Positions 1 to 13,400 of a stretch of DNA of 64,000 nt are shown here, in pieces. The stretch is from positions 35,393,288 through 35,457,287 of the forward strand of contig OV884015.1 of the NCBI GenBank assembly GCA_930367205.1, in the 5' to 3' direction. The position numbers and the translations under genes were made by a program. How positions within the stretch are numbered: the first letter of the stretch is position 1; every line of letters starts with the position of its first letter. The DNA comes from Acanthosoma haemorrhoidale (Eukaryota; Arthropoda; Insecta; Hemiptera; Acanthosomatidae). The notes below the pieces were generated by a model that was not told where the DNA came from, searched no databases, and saw nothing but the letters and a program-made list of their open reading frames with translations.

Positions 1-226
1 TATTTATCTCATTTCCGGTGATACTCAGGTTTCGCTGGTAACAAGCGGCAATGTACCTATCGTCTCTTTCGGGTGTACATCTAGGCCGACCCTGCCCCTT
101 TCTTCTTGGGTGACCTTCTCTGTCTCCCTAAATCACTTTAGAGCCTATGGACGAGTGATGTACACCCAGTCTCCTGGTGACTTCATGCTGGCTGTATCCT
201 TCCTCTTTCAATGTCACTGCCCTAAC
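1..226 (-). pseudogene. Tc1-type transposase fragment, broken
   Basis: Minus-strand translation gives a helix-turn-helix segment (LKEEGYSQHEVTRRLGVHHS), an in-frame stop (TAG at 128-130), then RRKGQGRPRCTPERDDRYI and further Tc1-like residues running off the window edge. In the Tc1 family this is the N-terminal paired-like DNA-binding region with its GRPR-type hinge; the DDE catalytic domain would lie left of position 1. No start codon is in frame and no terminal repeat was found to the right. It sits downstream of the kuz tail exon, so it probably lies in the last intron or 3' flank. It is a relic and cannot encode a full product. Confidence 0.85.
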
Positions 227-1401
227 GCAATGGTATTCACTTAAATGCCTTACTGAGGCCAGTGAACAAAAGTAAAAACGTTTTCAAACAGTTTATAAAG
301 AGAAAGAATGAGTGAGATCGAATTTTATGATGTGTAGATTGGATGGATCAAATGCTATGTGAAAAAGGGATTTAAGAATAAATGACACATTATTCACAGT
401 TTATATTTACTCTGATTTCACCTAAATACCAATAATTGATCAAAATTAAAGCGGAAGATAATTTATTTAATTTTAACTAAAAAAAATTGAGTTGTGCGTT
501 AATTTTGTCAATCAGTGCATTAGAATGAACCATAACTATAATAATTAATGTATGCGTAATGAATGGTAAATAGTGCCAATTTTGGGTGTTATGAATTCAA
601 CCAGTAGTAATAATTATTACCAAAGAAAAAATATACTAGATTCCTGGTCCGGGTTTGAGTCCTGATTATTGCCAGTATACTTTTTCTTCAGCTAATAGTT
701 ATTAATAATATAGAAATGTTAAAAAAACAACAAATAATTAATTTTAAATTTCATAAAATAATATCATTAAAACATACAATAATAGTATGCCTTGTAAAAT
801 AAATGTAAGATCTCAATTTGTGCCTGATATCGATCAAAACTTTTTAATGCTTTCTTTTAAATGTTAGTTCAGAGGAGTTGGCTTTAAGTTGTGTCAGCTT
901 GCATGTCAGCTATGTACTAAGTTGTGGCTTGGGTGGTTAACCCTTATTAGTAGTTACATCTTGATAACCCCTATCTAGAGATAACAAGATAAAAATATCT
1001 ACTGTACTTTAATGTAGCTATGAAAAAACATCTGTATTCATTGTACTAGGTCAACTATATTTGTATAAGGGCAATACACAAAAACAAATAAAAAAAGAAC
1101 AACTAAAACAAATATTTTGGAATAGAGTGAATAACTTTTTGCATCCCTGGATAAAACCTGTGACAATTATTATTAATTAATAATTAACATTTGTTTAATT
1201 CAAAAAATATAAATAACCTTTGGATTTTTGTATAACCCTTTGAAATTCCTCAACATAAAACAGTTTTTATCTCAGGTACTTTCTTACCTATTATTTAAAT
1301 ACATCATAAAATAAAATATTACAGAAAAAAATCTCCAAAATAATATAATATAAAAATAAGTGAAAAAAATTAAATAAAAAATGAAATTAAATAAAACATA
1401 C
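227..1401. other. AT-rich non-coding stretch with a SINE-like box B
   Basis: No exon is recognisable on either strand. The only structured piece is at about 630-690 (plus strand): a tRNA-like GGTTTGAGTCC at 652-662 resembling the RNA polymerase III box B, followed by a T-rich run. It may be the tail of a decayed tRNA-derived SINE. The rest is A/T homopolymer-rich sequence. Confidence 0.4.
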
Positions 1402-1489
1402 CTTTGGGGGGGTAGTAGTGACCCCGACCTTCCCCATAGCCGTGGGCAGGCCCCCTTCTCGGCCCGGCCCTACCTCCACTAGCCGGTGT
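1402..1489 (-). CDS. kuz: kuz exon 13: Gly/Arg-rich cytoplasmic tail (probable)
   Basis: 88 nt, phase 0 in and phase 1 out, joining exon 12 in frame. It encodes [19 protein letters not shown] then [10 protein letters not shown], a Gly/Arg/Pro/Tyr composition plausible for an insect Kuzbanian tail. It is a GC-rich island in very AT-rich DNA. Donor GTATGT is strong; the acceptor GGCAACAG has a weak pyrimidine tract, so the exon could begin elsewhere. It ends in a split codon, so a further exon with the stop codon is expected left of it, perhaps outside the window. The 2.7-kb intron separating it from exon 12 is the longest visible. Confidence 0.68.
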
Positions 1490-4400
1490 CTGTTGCCAAA
1501 CGATTATGAACTTTAGTTTAAATATTTATCCCAAAGTTAATCAAACATATCATAGATATTATTACAAATTATTATTATCACTTTTGAATAAATGCAAATG
1601 GTTTTTAAGAGCTATGGAATGATTATTCTTCAAAATAACAGTCAGATAAAGTTGTCTATATCCGAACGTTAAATTTAAAAAAAATGTCAATCAAACATTT
1701 CCCATATTAAATCACATTTTTTTCTAATAAATAATCAACACAAAATCAAACTAAAACAAATTAGGTACATATATTAAGATTAACATTCCTCTATTGCAAA
1801 CAAATACTATTCCAGGGCATGTGCAATTTATTTAGGGATGCAAATCAACATTAATTTTCAAATGTTAAATGTTTGTTCCAACCCAATAAATGATACTCAA
1901 GGCGCTAAGCTCCAGGAAAAAACCGATTGAACAAAAAAATGTTTGAAGTATGCAATTTCATTTTGTTAAATACAAATTAAATTAAGTTCCTGAACCTCAG
2001 GTTAAATACTAAGTGGTTGTTAGATTTTATAGATGTTAATAAATTTAAAAGCAATAAGTTTAGGGTTGGCAAGAATGTCTGGAGAAAGCAAATAAGAATT
2101 TAAATAAATTAAAAAAGAAAAGAAAAATAGTCATAACAAAAATTTAGAATCTACTATTGTTACAGATGCTCAACTAACCAGTCTTAAAATATTCTAAACA
2201 AGATGATAGATAAACTAAAAAGATTTATAGCAGTATTTAACTACAAATAACTTTCATTAATTTAAGTAACCTTCTGTACACAATAAAGAGAATTTATATT
2301 AATTCAATAAATATAACAACTAAAAGTCTAATTAAAAATTTATAGATTTTTCATTAAGGAAACATGTGTAAACAAGTTCCAGGCATTGCAACCATAAATT
2401 AACATAAGCTCCATAACTTATACTTTTGGCTAATCAATGAAATTTTTATTTCACATTGTTATTCATATTTTCACAGAAAAAATTGGGATACCAAGTAACA
2501 GAGACTTTAAGCCAGGGTTTCATAATAATAGAAGTAACTTTGCTAATGATTAATCTAAAAAGATGCGTATATTGCCTTAGATTTTATACAAACTTAAAAG
2601 AGTCAAGGGGAGCCTTATGTTCGTAACTTTTTATAATAGTGCACACTTCTTCTGTTGAGTAACAATTAAAAACGTTTTATTTGAAAGACTGCATACCCTT
2701 CTACATTAATAAAAGCAATAACTTGAATTCTCTTGACCTCCCTTAAGTCATTAAACTCATCACCTTAATCCTAGTGTTCATTAAGGGTAGGGTTTGTTAT
2801 TCAATTTGTTCAGTATAGGAAAGAAGTTAGAGATAGAAAGAAGACATCATTCAGATAGTAAAACCTCTGCACAAATGGCATGTTTCAAGGCAAAACAGTT
2901 AACATCATTTGTGGATGATATACCAAGAGAGAGATGGCATTAGAGATTGTCTTGCAAAAGGACAGAGGACCACTAATGAAATTCAAGATCAATTTTTACA
3001 ATTACAAGTCTTAAGAAGACTGCAGCATAACTGGTTCACAATCTCTTATAATGAAGAAATATACTCTTTCATATGAGTGGCCAAACGTCAAATACGAGTG
3101 CATGTATTTATTGGGGGGGGGGTCTTAAGATGATGAAAGAAGAGTTTAATTTAATCAACTTTATTAATGGACAACTTTTCGATTACATATCTCTGCATCA
3201 GGTTATTATGTAAGATGGCTAGAGGATGGAAGTATCATTTGAACTTTTTCATCAACCTAAGCTGTTATCCTAACAACTATCTCTTGCTTCCTAGCATTTA
3301 CGGTATTCTCTAGAGGACCATTAATACTAAATTATAAATAAATCAAATATTTGCCAACTAATTATCAGTAATTTTCTGGTAATTATCTTTAGCCCATTCG
3401 AGACAGGAAGGGTGTGACCTGGGGCCCAATGCTGATCCATTCATACCATCAATTAATTTAGAGTTATTACTCAATTTTCCCATCACATTGTTTAATCAGA
3501 GCTTGGCACCTAATCATCTTTTTTGCAAATTATGCAGAAGTATTTTTTAAAGTATCCATTCCTTTATTGTTTCAAATCTATAATATTTATATATATACAT
3601 AATGTAGAAGATTTGCAGCATTATCTCAAACTATCACTTATTTTTAGCATTGTGTTGTACATCTTCCAGCCAAAATTAAGATCAAAAATAAAAAATAAAC
3701 CACAGATCATGTAATAAGGACAAGAATAAGGATCTTATCCCAAGAACCTTTGCACAATGTGACTCTTTAAAAATGATTTCCTATGATAACAATTACTATA
3801 TAATTGTAAATGTAATAATAAAAGTGAATTTTATTTATACTAATGCTACTACAAACATCTAAACTTTTTCCCCCCCCTCTTCTTCCTGAGGTGAACCTCA
3901 AACAAAGTTAATAATAAACTCCGGTCTCCCTTCAAAGCGAATAAATCTTTTCAAACATCCAAACCAGAAAAAAGTAAAAGCCATCAGTAAACTGTAAAAC
4001 CGTCTTCCTGTAATGGAAACGCATATGCCAGTATATTGGTATTCCATCTCGAGGCCCACTGCATTGCCTGCCATCTCGATTGTTGTGTCAAATATATAAA
4101 TATTAAAAATAAAACCAAAATTATAACTAATAGCAAACAATAACTAAAATTAAATGTTTAGAAAGAAGAAATTATGATTACCATTCTCCGCAAAGTATGC
4201 ATTGGCCTGCGAAGTGTTTCAGAGAAGCGACGAGCAGGTGGCTTCTTTGGATTGGAGGAAGGCGTATGGACAGCGCAACATTTGATAAAGATGCCCATAA
4301 ATATTATAAAAAGAATTCCCATGAGCAGGCAAGCCCACCAGTATTCCTATTAAATTGGAATAATGTTCATTAGACATCAAATATATTTTATAGTTCATTA

Positions 4401-7400
4401 AATATTTTAAAAATAAAGAGATTTTAAATGAGAAATTTTTATTGTGGCACTGGTCCCACTATTATTTATAATTAATAGCAAAAAAACTACAGGAGATATC
4501 GGGAGAGGACCAACTCCAATATCTATTCTTTTTGGAATTAAGTTTGAAGTTTAGTTTGATTAGAAGATGACGGTGGAGCCAATGTTCTTCAAGGGCTGTT
4601 CTTTACACACTATATAAGGTGATCTCCCTACATAAGGAGCTCCTACATGGAAGAAGGGAGCATTCCTTGAAAATTAAGCCAGATTGGCCCCACTGTTTAA
4701 ACTTGATTAACAGTTTTACATTCATAATTTAAAATGAGTTTAATATTACTGAATAAAATTATATACTATTGACTTTTAAACTTTATAATTACTGTGGCCC
4801 ATTGTTGAAGAGAAACTAAAGTTTCTCTGTTGAAAAGCAGATTCTTCAGTCTGGCAAGAGGACCTTCTGCATCTACTGCTCGACACTTCAGGAATACATC
4901 ACAGTAGCCCTGTAAAAATTAAGTAGCTATATATTTTGCAAATGAAAAATAAGATGGCTAAGGAGATACAAAATTACAATAATACCTAAATGGTTTTGAA
5001 AAGTCAAAAACACTCACTACCTTTTCACAAATTATCCCAACAGAAAACTACTTTCTAGAAATCAATCTAATTCTAATAAAAATATCATAACATTTATTTA
5101 TCTCCTTCTGATTTATTAGCAGCATTTGCCATGATACAATAAGATCAGATCAGTGGCATGGGAAATAGGAATTAACTAAGGTTAAATGTTATTGTTATAG
5201 GCTCCAGTTCCCTTCTCAGATCCTGTGCTGACTTTCCCGCATTAACTCTAAATGATCATCCTACCATTTTCTGTTCCACTGTCAAAAACTTAAGGTATTA
5301 CCATTAATCAGTCATTGGGTTTAGAAAGAAATATATTCTTTTGTGGGAAGAATTATTTTTCATTTCAATGATGAATATATCAAAATCAGTCATACAAAAT
5401 TCATTCCTGTTTGACGCTGTGCGAAGCAAATGTTTTGAAAAATGAATTATCTCAAAGTGAATTTACTAAACTTGCTTCTGTTTTTAAAACTATGTGCATT
5501 TAAACGTTTTGTGGGATTTAATTTTTTCAGAATCATGCAGCTGAAGATGTATGAGTGAGGCATTCAAGGAAATTCATAAACCCTTCTCCAATAGTTATAT
5601 AGACCTGTGATTTGAATACTACCAATATTATAGTCAATAAAAAACAACAACATTAGTACCTTCTTATTTTATGTAACAAAACCATACCTGGAAATTATCA
5701 CAAGGAGAACCTGGTCTCAGGGAAATTCCACCAATAGGCAAACCCACACGGGCAGCAAATTCTGAAGTGCTTCGGCATGTTGATACATCAGTGCCATTTT
5801 GGCAGGCCAACTCACATAATGCACGCTTATCAACATTTGGAGCTGCTTGTGACGTTAGGAAACATTCTGTCATATTCCATTCAAGACAGATGGATCCTCT
5901 GCATTCACCGCTGATGCATACCTAAGAACAGAACAGTAATACTGCAGGAATGGTAATAAAAATTGAGCAATCATCTGAATCTAGTAGGGTAATTTGACTT
6001 GAAGCAAGCTAAATTGATCTTACACCTGGTTTGAGATAGGTTAACGTTAGTAAATTAAGTTTTTAAAGAAAAAGGAAATAATTACTATACATTAGAGGAC
6101 AGTGGATTTGCATTACACAAAAACTGTGAAATATGTGCATAAACATGCACATATTTTAGAGCAAATATGAAATAATAAAATTTTAGTAAAATAAAATTAA
6201 TTTATTAAAGAAAATGAAACCCTCAAAGAACTTGTTTAAAATGCAACACCATGAAATTTTAATAAAATACTCATTAATTGACTTCAAATTTAAAAATTGC
6301 AATATCATTTGGAAATCTCGTCAATTTTTTCTGTCTCTTTTCCTTCTAAAATTTGTGCGATCAAAAACACAAATCTTTGAAACCAATATTTTTCTGTCTA
6401 ATAGGTTGTTTTATCCAAAACAACAAATGAATCCAGCTATGTAGTTATAATTTATATTTTCCCTATTTATAATTTATTTGTGTGTTCAGAAGTAATTAAC
6501 GTTACAGTGAAATCGTAGTACTAAGAGCAGAATCAAGCTCATGAGAAATTAAGTTCAAGTAGTAAGCAGATAATGGTAATCAATACATTTTTTTAAAAAT
6601 TAAATCAAAATATATAAATGATTGATTCAGAATGTCATAAAACATGTATAGCTGAATTTTAGTTGGCAGCACTAACACTCAACTCAGACAGACAAACATA
6701 AATCCACTCCTATTTATTTTTTTGAAGTAAAGAAATAATTACTTGAGTTCCTTTATTGCATTTTGTCTTGTCATTCTTGGGCTGAGGTTGAGGACATTGA
6801 GATGAATTTCCATTACAGGCTGATGACCAAGAGCATTCAGACTCACCTTTACATTGTACATTGTGTGATGCTGGTACAAACCTGCACTCATCACTTATGC
6901 AGCAAGGCCCTTGGCTAGGACTGAAACACATTAATTTACAATTATTTATACAAATATTACCTAAGAAATAAAGTTTAAGTGTGAGAAGTAAATCAAATAT
7001 TTGTTTTAGATGACTACTATAAAGACAACTAATTAACAATTAGTTATTATGAAAATTGAGGTAAGTGGAAAAAGGATACACTAGCTTATGATCTCTTATG
7101 AACAACTTTCAAGAATCAGCAAGGGAAGTTTGAGATCGCTATTTTTCACTTAATTCTTTAACCAATTTTATTATTTATGTTGTACATGTTTACAATTCAA
7201 TTTTTAAGTATATATAATAAAATTAAACATTTTTTGGCCAGTTGATTGCATAAAAAAAATAGTTCTAAAAAAATGGAAATGAAATTGTTTATTTAATTCT
7301 GAGTTGTTTTCCAATTTTTCATTGAGGCATAAGTCCCACTATTATTAATAAGATATATCAGGGTTAAAAACATCTTAAGGCCCTGAGTCCGACCCCCCAC

Positions 7401-10400
7401 TATTACCAGACTAACAGGACTTTTATAAAATCATTATGAAAAACTACTTAATATTTTATCAAGAACCCTTCTTTTTTATTTCTCAAACTTCTCTGGCACT
7501 AAAAATTGGTTTTTTAACAAATAAAACAAATGTAAGTAGGTAAATAACCTATCTGTCTAGGCTCCTTATATATCTAATTTCTAATAAGTGAGTAAGTGGT
7601 CTTAACGAGATAAGTCTACATTCATGATTTTCCCCTTGAAGAAATGGGTATTATTGTTTTAAGTGCATTATGTCCTTGCAAAGTTTTTTATCATACACAT
7701 AATTTCCAGGAATGTTACCCGGAAAATATGTATTTTTACTAGAACCACAGATTTAGTTTTTGAAATATAATTGAAATGGTTTATATAATATCATCTTTAA
7801 TTTGTTGTTGAAATTAGAAAAAAATAGAAAATTTTAAGCTATTAAGTTAAGAAATTAGAGATGTGCCATAGACTAGGAGTGTGAGGAAGCAATTGGCCAT
7901 ACTATCTGTGAATTTTCGCCAATCACACCTACCAACTACTCATTACCACTACCATCAGTGGAGTTTTAGATTAGCATGAGAAAAATAAATATTAACCTGC
8001 ACTGTGTATTTGCCCTGCGTGTACATCCCTTCGCAGATGCATTTTTCCGTTTTTCGTAATCACTTAATAACCTAGGATAACAGCATCTGTCAGTACACTC
8101 AATATCATCATAGCCACAATCACATTCTTCACCATCCTCGACGATTTTATTTCCACAAAATGCTCCCGCAGATGCTATGAGAAAAAAAGTTTTTATATTT
8201 TAAAACAAAGATTAAATAAGAGAATAAATGATTAAATAAAAACAACTTAATTTAACTTTTTTTTTATAATACCTTTGAAACAATTCCATTTTTTATCAAA
8301 CTCTATGGCATCCAATACATTTGATATATTTCCAACACTGCAAGGTGAAAATTTACTGTTGTTAGGTCTATCACCACTGGTTGCAGAAGCAAACATTATG
8401 TAATTTCCACTTAATCCGCCAGGCCTACACTCCGGTGGGTAGTCATGCTAAAAAAATAATTAGTAATAATTGTAATCATAGAATAATATCAAAAATAAAC
8501 TAATTATCAATGTGGGATGGTTCACTTATTAGTGATTATCTAATCAATAAGGAAATTATGAATAATTGATAATTAGTTAGTAATAATCATAGACTAGCTA
8601 ATATTGATTCAGGTTTAAACTGTTCAAAATGACCTACCGGTGAACCGAAATTATGCCCGATTTCATGGGCTAAAGTAAGCTGTGAAACCTTTGGAGGAAC
8701 TCGGCTGTTATAATTGACAAAGGTAATAATGCCAGTATTAAGGCTTCTTTTAGTTGATTGATATAAGCCATTAACAGTTTCTGTGTAGGTTTTATATCGC
8801 TCACAAATTCCACCGGATGCACCTAAAACAAACAGAAATAAATTTACTAATATATAAATAATAAGTTGATACACATATAAAATCTAACAATTGCATAAGT
8901 AAATCAATTAGTTGATATGATTTGAGATGCCATTATTTCCTAATTAGATCAACAATTTTATTTTTACCAGCCAAAAATTCGTTTATATCCATTCAAAACT
9001 ATATGGTATATTTTGAAATTCATAAAACAAAACAAAACAAAATGAAGGGCTTAGAAAGTAAAGAAACAATATCGAGTGATTGCGAGGGGTTTAGGCTGGA
9101 GTCTACACATCAGTTTCTAAAATAGTTACTAAATGATTGTGAAAAAAATAGTTTGATCAAAGATACTTCATTTTATCTGTTAAATCATTTTAAAAAAATT
9201 AAAAATAGTTAAAAAAAAATTATTTCATTTTCTGCATCTGTAATAAATAAGGTATTTTTTAAAATTTTAACTAACCTTAAAAAAAAAAAAAACCAATCTG
9301 CAAATAAGTCCCTATTAATTGAAATATCTGGAATTAAACCTTTCTGCAACGCTGGGGTGGGTGGTCCTCGAAGAACCACTTTATATAGTGACCATGTGCA
9401 GTTAAAGGGTTAATATTTAGACTCTATAACTGAAGTACCTAAGTCCCTTTAGCTGGCCTGATTTATGTGCAAATTATGGTGAGGGAGTTTACAAAAATTT
9501 AAAAACATTTACCAGAAGCAGAAGCAACCCAGGCAAGACCTAATGTTCCACCATTAAAGTCTCGATAAGTGAAGACATAAGCAAGGCAAAAATCTTCGTG
9601 ATTCCCTAATGAGTGAAGATTCAGAAAGTTGCTGACATCGATATTTTCCATACAAAATGGATTTGAATCTCCATCATAGTTAGGATTACATGGAACATCA
9701 TCATCAATCTGGAAGTGAATTAAAAATTTTAATTGGGGTCCTTCAAGACAAAATTAAAACTAAAGAGAATGGTTTGATATATACACTGATTAAATAAAAA
9801 TATTCATTCCTACCTTGATTCTTTGAACTTCAAATTTGATATTTCTATGTTCTACTCGCCCATCAAACTTTGTGTCTCGGTAGATATAATTCACAGCAGT
9901 CACATGATGTGCTATTAACGATAAAATTTCTTCTCTTGTTTTCTCCGGATCGTTATTTAGCTAGATAAAAAAATATAATTATATTTATTATTATAATCTA
10001 ATAATAGCTAAAACAAACAAAAATATGAATATAAATAAAACGCTTTACTGTATAGTATAAATATAATGTAAATAAACATATTTAAAGGCAACACAAGAAT
10101 GAGGATACAAATAAATATAAAAAAAAGGTTAAAAAAATTAGTCAATCATTTTTTAGGTGCAAAATTGTTTCCTTCTTCCTCTAGAAAATTCTTCAATTTT
10201 CTCAATTTCACATCAGTTTTTCAAAATTCAACCACAATATATCTTTAAAAGACATCTTTTTTATAAATGGTGGTTATTCTCGAAGTAATTAACATATTAA
10301 TGTATTATTAATAATTAATATTAAATGTTGTGTATTACATTTAGAAAATTGCCTATATCTCATATATATAAATGTGTAAACTATGCAAGAGCGTGTATAG

Positions 10401-13400
10401 GATCCAGGGAGTAGAAAACATTTCGTAATTGAAAGAGGATTTATGAAAAACATTTTGTATTTTAAAAAATTGCTCACATTTTAACAGCATGCAATCAATG
10501 ACTAAAGTTATTAAAAAATTCAATTTTTTTTTAAAGTTTTTAGATTTTTTCTTAAAATGAGCTTCTGTTGTGAGAGATGTAAGTCAGTGACCTATTTTAG
10601 AAAATACCATGTCTCAATTAGAATCATTCATCCAAAAAAATTAATTTATCCACTAATGGATTCATATAAACTATGTGTTGCCCTAAGGAGTAACGATTTT
10701 CATTTCTAAATAAAAATAAATTCTTGTCAAGGAAAGGTAGGGATGTAATTACTTTGTAAAAATGATTGTTAGATGATAAGTGAGGTATAATTGTTGGTTG
10801 TATTAAAAGTAATGAAAAAAAAGCTACTACTTTACCTGCTCAGTGACATGCCTCCATATAAGTGGGTCAGTTTGAATGAAAAGAGAGCACGTATTTCTAT
10901 TTTCTTCTTTTGGTCTTGCAGCTCCTCTCTTTTTTCTTGTGTTAGCCTCTCTACTGTACTTGTTGTAGGAGCTATCGTGGTTCGTAAATATATTGTCTGC
11001 ACTGCTACTATCTAAAGTCTTTCTATTTTCTGAAAGATCATCACTTTTGCCAGTCTTTTCATTTTCTTGCTTATTAATCCCTTTACCAGCTTTGAATTTT
11101 TTTGGTAACTTTCTCTTATCGGTTTCGTAGCTGTCATCAACAGCTGAGTTTTGTACAGTGTCCATCCATTGACTGAGTTCTTCGGTGACACCACAACCCC
11201 CTACATGACCCCCTTTAAACAAATAAAATTAATATTATTATCAGATTTAAAATAATACTGTAAGTATACTATGATTAATATAAGTATAATATTCTGTGAT
11301 ACTTTTAGTCAAAAATCTGATATATAAAACAAAAAAGTATGAGTGGGGGATGCATAAGGATTCTTTAAAAGCTGCTAATACACGGGTACAAATAAACAGG
11401 ATTTTGGGTTATTTTGGATTTTTTTTAAATATTAAAGGAAAAGTCATAAATGGATTATAAATCAGTGATATGGTAAGTGCCAAGATTAATTTATGCTTAA
11501 TGCAATATTATATATTCGCTTCATGAAATATTAAACTTTTATGTTTTCTCCAACATGTATGACACAGCTTTATTGGGACTCCAGAATGTTCAAAAATAGT
11601 TAGCTTACTTTCTTTGGGAATGCTGCTGCCTTTTTAAGAACATCAATATCTCAAAGATGGCATTTGGTAAAGGTTTTTTTAAAATAAGGCTGTGACATAT
11701 ATTTTTCATCGATTATTTACATTAACTTTTGCTGAATACAGTTAAGCACCTCATGAAAAATAATGAGTGCAACAACTTAAAAATGTTACTGGTATGGTTA
11801 CCTGAAATTAACTTTTGTTCCTTTTAGGTATATAACCAGCTGATTCAACACAATAACTAGCATAAAATACAGGATATATGATAATTGCAAAAGTGAATAA
11901 TAGAAGGTGCTTAGTAGTAGAATGAAAAAATGAAAGTACGAGAAAAAAATGAGCGACAACTTTGTTGTTTGATCAAGTTTGACAAAGGAAACTCTTCAGC
12001 GTTTATGTAAATATTGTCAAGAAAATTATCCTAAATTAGATAGGTTACAAATCCACCTCTTAGATTTCCTTCTTGACCCTCCTGCAATAATATCATGCAG
12101 CTACAAACGCTGATAACAGAGGAATAACAAAGGACGTAATTCTTAAACAGTTAAAATGATAATTGAAATTGAGGGAGGTAATCCAATAAAGAGGAAGGGA
12201 TAAAATCTCTAAGTTGCTACCATAAGTATTTCTCTCCAAATTTTTTAGAATTTGTCCTCTAAACTTTGGTATATCTATATCTTGTGGTATACCCACCCAC
12301 CAACATACATTATTTTGTAATTTATATATTGCACATAATATTGTTGATAAGTACGTACCTGTTCTTATATGTTGGTAAGGATCTTCAACATCCGAGTCCT
12401 TATAGATCACAGAATGAAAACTGGCATTCTTATTTCCAGGGAAATAACGAGAAGCTTTCTCTACATAGTAGGAATCATGCTTCGATATAATTTGCCCCTC
12501 AAAAATGCCATCGTGGAGGGCACCAAAGACTACACTTCCAGGATCACCTAAATAATAAATAAATATTATTATAGGTGGTATTTTAAATGCTTACATTCTT
12601 CAAGCATTTTAACCTGATATAAGGATTTAGTACTAGTTTAACTTAATTTTACCAATATTAGTTAAACTACCACTGCATTAGTATCTTAGCAAAAATTGGC
12701 AGGTTAGGTGTTTAATTTATGATTGGTGTAATAATGAGTGACAATATAATAATTGTAATTGGTCTTTAAATAAATATATTTCAGTTATAAGTGAATCTCA
12801 TATAGCAATAAACAAATCTAAGATCTCATGTATGAAGGAACAATGACTATCTATAATAACTTTATTGAAGAAGTTATATTTCAATTTCATTTTTTATTAT
12901 GCTCTAATTTCAACTAAAAAAAAATGAAATTAAAATGACAGTTTCACAAAAAAGATAAGTATGCATTCATATATAATATGAATATATACTTAGTATATTC
13001 ATCACGTATATTCATAGTACGTAAAATCTTTTGTTTGTTAATAACTGTTGTTAGTTCATAGTTAGCCATGAAATTAGACATTAGTAGTTGTTTTATTGGT
13101 AATCAGCTCAAGTCAATAAAAAAAAAGTGTTGGATTTTCATTACAATTTTATAGTAATTAATGCTTCAACTTAAATGCAAGTCTGCATCATGTCATCACA
13201 CACAGGAGGGAGGGATTTTGTACTAAGTTAGCAAGGTTGTATTTTCTATTTTAATAGAAAACTAATGAGGGTTTTCTCTGTTTTAACTTATTTCAGAGCA
13301 AGGCTTCTAAATCCTGGATGAATAATGAGCACAGTTTCCAAGATGTGTGCACTAGCTGAGTGGACAATCCTTGGAACATTATGCAAAAATTCATAGTTAA

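Noticed and set aside
3898..4140. 80-codon minus-strand ORF directly downstream of kuz exon 12, considered as an alternative tail.
   Set aside because: It starts after the read-through stop at 4158-4160, is not in continuous frame with exon 12, and has no ADAM10 tail resemblance.
10791..11015. Plus-strand ORFs opposite kuz exon 3.
   Set aside because: They are antisense shadows of a well-supported exon.
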